From contig UQUJ01000083.1 in NCBI GenBank assembly GCA_900544195.1, positions 1-9,179 of the forward strand: a stretch of 9,179 nucleotides of DNA, read 5' to 3'. This DNA comes from an uncultured Alistipes sp. Its GTDB lineage: Bacteria > Bacteroidota > Bacteroidia > Bacteroidales > UBA932. Under the pieces are notes generated by a model. That model was not told where the DNA came from and did no database searches. It worked only from the letters and a program-made list of their open reading frames with translations. Both the position numbers and the translations under genes were made by a program. Shown one piece after another: positions 6,818-9,179 of the stretch (the first letter of the stretch is position 1; each line of letters begins with the position of its first letter).

Positions 6818-7660
6818 ATGTTCAAGATTCTTGAAAGAGTGATGCTGACTCCTAACATCTGCAAGATGGTGGTGTCGGCTCCAAGGATTGCCGAGGCCGC
6901 CAAACCTGGGCAGTTCCTGATTGTCCGCTCCGACGAAAAGGGCGAACGCATACCACTTACCATCAGTGACTACGACAGGGAGAACGGCACGGTGACCATC
7001 GTCACCCAGCTCATCGGAGCATCCTCCGCCGCCATCATCTCCAAGGCTGAGGGCGAGTTCTTCCGTGATGTCGTGGGACCTCTGGGCAACCCTTCCGCCT
7101 TCGTTGACAAGACGGATGAGGAGCTGAAAGGCCAAAGGTACATATTCATCGCCGGCGGTGTCGGCACCGCTCCGGTCTACCCTCAGGCTAAATGGCTGCA
7201 CGAGAGAGGCATAGCGGTCGATGTCATCATCGGAGCGAAGACCAAGGATCTTCTTATCTACAAGGAAGAGCTGGCCTCCGCCTGTGACAACCTTTACCTT
7301 TGCACTGACGACGGTTCGGAAGGATTCCACGGAATGGTCACCGGCCTGCTTGAGAAACTGGTCAATGAGGGCAAGGAATATACCCAGGCAGTGTCAATCG
7401 GCCCTATGATCATGATGAAGTTCTGCACCCTGACCTGCAAGAAACTCGGCATCCCTGAGGACGTGAGCCTGAACATGCTGATGGTGGACGGCACGGGGAT
7501 GTGCGGTGCATGCCGCGTGACCGTGGCCGGAAAAGTGAAGTTCGCATGCGTGGACGGTCCTGAGTTCAACGGCTATGACGTTGATTTCGACGAGGCCATG
7601 AGGCGTCTCGGACAGTACAGGTCCGAGGAGACGGATGTTAAATCTAAAATGGGAATATAA
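6818..7660 (+). CDS. nfnA: NADH-dependent ferredoxin:NADP+ oxidoreductase subunit A (SudB/PyrK-like FAD and 2Fe-2S protein)
   Basis: This 280-residue protein has the normal length of NfnA (also named SudB, or sulfide/dihydroorotate dehydrogenase-like FAD/NAD-binding protein). Residues 1-100 form the FAD-binding barrel with the flavin motif RIPLTIS (44-50) and GPLGNP (87-92). Residues about 105-200 are the NAD-binding domain with AGGVGTAP (112-119) and SIGPMIMM (193-200). The C-terminal [2Fe-2S] domain shows DGTGMCGAC (224-232) and FACVDGPEFN (242-251), so ligands are probably C229, C232 and C244, with a nearby Asp (D224) as a candidate fourth ligand; an Asp ligand has been reported in Thermotoga NfnA. 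In the NfnAB complex this subunit handles NADH in the cytoplasm while NfnB handles NADPH and ferredoxin. Its stop TAA (7658-7660) shares one base with the nfnB start, indicating translational coupling. The promoter is directly upstream. PyrK or a sulfide dehydrogenase subunit is the alternative; the adjacent nfnB favours Nfn. Confidence 0.9.
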   Translation: MFKILERVMLTPNICKMVVSAPRIAEAAKPGQFLIVRSDEKGERIPLTISDYDRENGTVTIVTQLIGASSAAIISKAEGEFFRDVVGPLGNPSAFVDKTDEELKGQRYIFIAGGVGTAPVYPQAKWLHERGIAVDVIIGAKTKDLLIYKEELASACDNLYLCTDDGSEGFHGMVTGLLEKLVNEGKEYTQAVSIGPMIMMKFCTLTCKKLGIPEDVSLNMLMVDGTGMCGACRVTVAGKVKFACVDGPEFNGYDVDFDEAMRRLGQYRSEETDVKSKMGI

Positions 7661-9057
7661 TGGCACAGAGAATACCAAGAGTACCGGTACGCGAGCAGGA
7701 TCCGAAGGTACGCGCGCATAATTTCGAAGAGGTCTGCTACGGCTACAACCTTGAGGAAGCCACGACAGAGGCCTCACGCTGTCTCCATTGCAAGAATCCC
7801 CGCTGTGTGCAGGCCTGCCCTGTCAGCGTGAAGATTCCTGAATTCATCGCCAAGGTGGCCGCAGGTGACATCGCCGGAGCCGCCGCCATCATCGCCGAGG
7901 ACTCCTCCCTTCCGGCCGTCTGCGGACGTGTCTGCCCGCAGGAGAGTCAGTGCGAGGGCAGCTGCATCCTCGGTGTCAAGGGTGAGCCGGTGGCCATCGG
8001 AAAGTTGGAAAGGTTTGTGGCTGACTACTCTGCCACGACCGGCGCCAATCCTGTCGAGGCTCCAGCCGCTCCGACCCCTGGCCGCGCGAAGGTTGCCATC
8101 ATCGGTTCCGGCCCTGCAGGCCTGGCCTGCGCCTCCGACCTCGCCAAGAAAGGCTACGATGTCACGATCTTCGAAGCCCTCCACAAGGCCGGCGGTGTGT
8201 TGGAATATGGCATCCCTGAGTTCAGGCTTCCTAAGGACACCGTCCTCAAGCGCGAGATCGACGCTGTCAAGGCGCTCGGAGTCAAAATAGAGACCGATGT
8301 GATTGTCGGAAGGACGGTCACCATCGACCAGCTGATGGACAAGGAAGGCTTCAAGGCCGTGTTTGTCGGCACGGGAGCCGGTCTGCCGAAATTCATGGGC
8401 ATTCCTGGCGAGAATCTCAACGGGGTTTTCTCCGCCAATGAGTTCCTGACGAGAAACAACCTTATGAAGGCTTTCCGCGAGGACTACCTGACCCCGATCC
8501 ACGCCGGGAAGAAGTGCTGTGTCGTCGGTGGAGGAAACGTGGCGATGGATGCCGCAAGGACAGCCTTGAGGCTTGGCGCCGACACCACCATAGTCTATCG
8601 TCGTACCGAGAACGAGCTTCCTGCAAGAAAGGAGGAGGTACATCACGCCAAAGAGGAGGGCATCGACTTCCAGATGCTTACCAACCCGGTAGAGATCCTC
8701 GGTGACGAGAAAGGCTGGGTAAGGGCGATCAAGTGCATCAGAATGGAGCTTGGCGAACCTGACGCGAGTGGCCGCCGCTCCCCTGTCCCGATCCCTGGCT
8801 CAGAGTTCGAGATTCCGACCGAGACTGTGATCATGGCCTTGGGTACCGCTCCTAACCCTCTGATCGTGAACACGACCAAAGGCCTCCAGGCCACACGTCG
8901 CGGCGGACTCGAGGCTGACGCCGAAGGCCGCACCACCAGAGAAGGCATCTTCGCCGGCGGAGACGCCGTCACAGGAGCCGCAACCGTGATCCTAGCCATG
9001 GGTGCGGGCCGGAAGGCCGCGGCTGCGATTGATGAGTACCTCTCCGCCAACGATTAA
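7660..9057 (+). CDS. nfnB: NADH-dependent ferredoxin:NADP+ oxidoreductase subunit B (SudA/GltD-like, 'glutamate synthase small chain' family)
   Basis: The 465-residue product has the length and layout of NfnB/SudA. An N-terminal Fe-S domain carries C41-x2-C44-x4-C49-x3-C53P and the second group C88, C92, C98, C102 (VCGRVCPQESQCEGSC), giving two [4Fe-4S] clusters. The first dinucleotide fold has VAIIGSGPAGLACASDLA (145-162) for FAD. The second has CVVGGGNVAMDAARTALRLG (287-306) followed by VYRR (312-315) for NADPH. GIFAGGDAVTGAATVILAMG (429-448) closes the FAD site. In electron-bifurcating Nfn this subunit oxidises NADPH and splits electrons between ferredoxin and the NfnA flavin. Databases often call it glutamate synthase small subunit, but no gltB large subunit is present and nfnA overlaps its start by one base (TAATG), so Nfn is the better reading. 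It ends in TAA at 9055-9057. No frameshift is seen. Confidence 0.9.
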   Translation: MAQRIPRVPVREQDPKVRAHNFEEVCYGYNLEEATTEASRCLHCKNPRCVQACPVSVKIPEFIAKVAAGDIAGAAAIIAEDSSLPAVCGRVCPQESQCEGSCILGVKGEPVAIGKLERFVADYSATTGANPVEAPAAPTPGRAKVAIIGSGPAGLACASDLAKKGYDVTIFEALHKAGGVLEYGIPEFRLPKDTVLKREIDAVKALGVKIETDVIVGRTVTIDQLMDKEGFKAVFVGTGAGLPKFMGIPGENLNGVFSANEFLTRNNLMKAFREDYLTPIHAGKKCCVVGGGNVAMDAARTALRLGADTTIVYRRTENELPARKEEVHHAKEEGIDFQMLTNPVEILGDEKGWVRAIKCIRMELGEPDASGRRSPVPIPGSEFEIPTETVIMALGTAPNPLIVNTTKGLQATRRGGLEADAEGRTTREGIFAGGDAVTGAATVILAMGAGRKAAAAIDEYLSAND

Positions 9058-9100
9058 CGATCTTTTTCCTTACGATAATCGAGACACCACAAATATGGCT

Positions 9101-9124
9101 GCCATAGGGGAATTTCTCTATGGC
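9101..9124. terminator. Inverted repeat downstream of nfnB, possible bidirectional terminator
   Basis: GCCATAG (9101-9107) pairs perfectly with CTATGGC (9118-9124). One G-T and one G-C pair can extend the stem to 9 bp around a 6-base loop. It begins 44 bp after the nfnB stop. Neither strand has a T-tract directly after the stem, so it is not a canonical intrinsic terminator, and a competing palindrome (ATGGC-T-GCCAT at 9095-9105) overlaps its left arm. Confidence 0.35.
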
Positions 9125-9137
9125 CAGGGCAACCGCA

Positions 9138-9179
9138 TCAAATTCTAGCGCCCCTAAGCAGTTCCAGAAGATAGTCCTG
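9138..9179 (-). CDS. Possible 3' end of a converging gene running off the window
   Basis: On the minus strand the last 42 bases read 13 codons, QDYLLELLRGARI, followed by TGA at 9140-9138. The composition looks like an amphipathic C-terminal helix, and the inverted repeat at 9101-9124 would lie just downstream of this stop. Thirteen codons are too few for a firm call, and another minus-strand frame here is also open. Confidence 0.2.
   Translation of the reverse strand, partial: QDYLLELLRGARI

Noticed and set aside
6773..7330. Minus-strand open frame of 185 codons antisense to nfnA
   Set aside because: It mirrors conserved NfnA codons and would start inside the NAD-binding domain of nfnA; there is no family signal.
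7774..8646. Open frame of 290 codons antisense to nfnB
   Set aside because: It lies wholly opposite conserved NfnB sequence, has no recognisable domain, and such frames arise readily from GC-rich codon usage.
7660..9057. Glutamate synthase small subunit (gltD) as the function of the second operon gene
   Set aside because: The family is shared, but no large subunit is adjacent, while an nfnA-type FAD/2Fe-2S gene overlaps its start by one base.
9095..9148. Small plus-strand frame of 17 codons downstream of nfnB
   Set aside because: It overlaps the hairpin and the possible converging gene end, and has no supporting start region or homology that I recognise.

Overview
The window looks like a piece of a moderately GC-rich Bacteroidales genome (phylum Bacteroidota). 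Four things support this: the protein families present, in particular a PF14905-type outer-membrane barrel with an N-terminal carboxypeptidase-regulatory-like domain; A/T-rich start regions with almost no Shine-Dalgarno sequences; an exact TTTG / TAnnTTTG promoter of the Bacteroides type at 6751-6781; and a MetH segment of Bacteroidales character. Genus cannot be fixed from the sequence alone.

Layout. Positions 1-479 (+) hold the 3' part of a TrmO/TsaA tRNA methyltransferase that starts before the window. Positions 542-1630 (+) hold a 5'-truncated cobalamin-dependent methionine synthase (MetH): only the last part of the B12-binding domain, the linker and the whole reactivation domain remain, in one frame. 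Its stop codon overlaps, tail to tail, the stop of a large outer-membrane beta-barrel protein gene (4521-1627, -). Only 48 bp upstream of the barrel gene on the same strand lies a gene for a seven-helix membrane polyferredoxin (6561-4570, -) with an additional C-terminal domain of about 320 residues that should face the periplasm. A 256-bp divergent control region (6562-6817) separates this pair from a tightly coupled operon (6818-9057, +) whose two products match the two subunits of NADH-dependent ferredoxin:NADP+ oxidoreductase (NfnA and NfnB), joined by a TAATG stop/start overlap. The last 120 bases hold an inverted repeat and perhaps the 3' end of a converging gene.

How the genes may work together. 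NfnAB exchanges electrons among NADH, NADPH and ferredoxin by flavin-based bifurcation in the cytoplasm. The divergently transcribed membrane polyferredoxin has Cys motifs placed to carry electrons across the inner membrane, and its periplasmic domain includes an HMA-like segment with only one Cys. The gene behind it encodes an outer-membrane barrel with no SusD-like partner here. The most interesting hypothesis is therefore a redox-linked envelope module (inner-membrane electron carrier plus outer-membrane barrel), possibly for metal or cofactor uptake or reduction and possibly co-regulated with NfnAB. The domain architecture is visible in the sequence; the functional coupling is inference. 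No tRNA, rRNA, CRISPR array, insertion sequence or integrase was seen.
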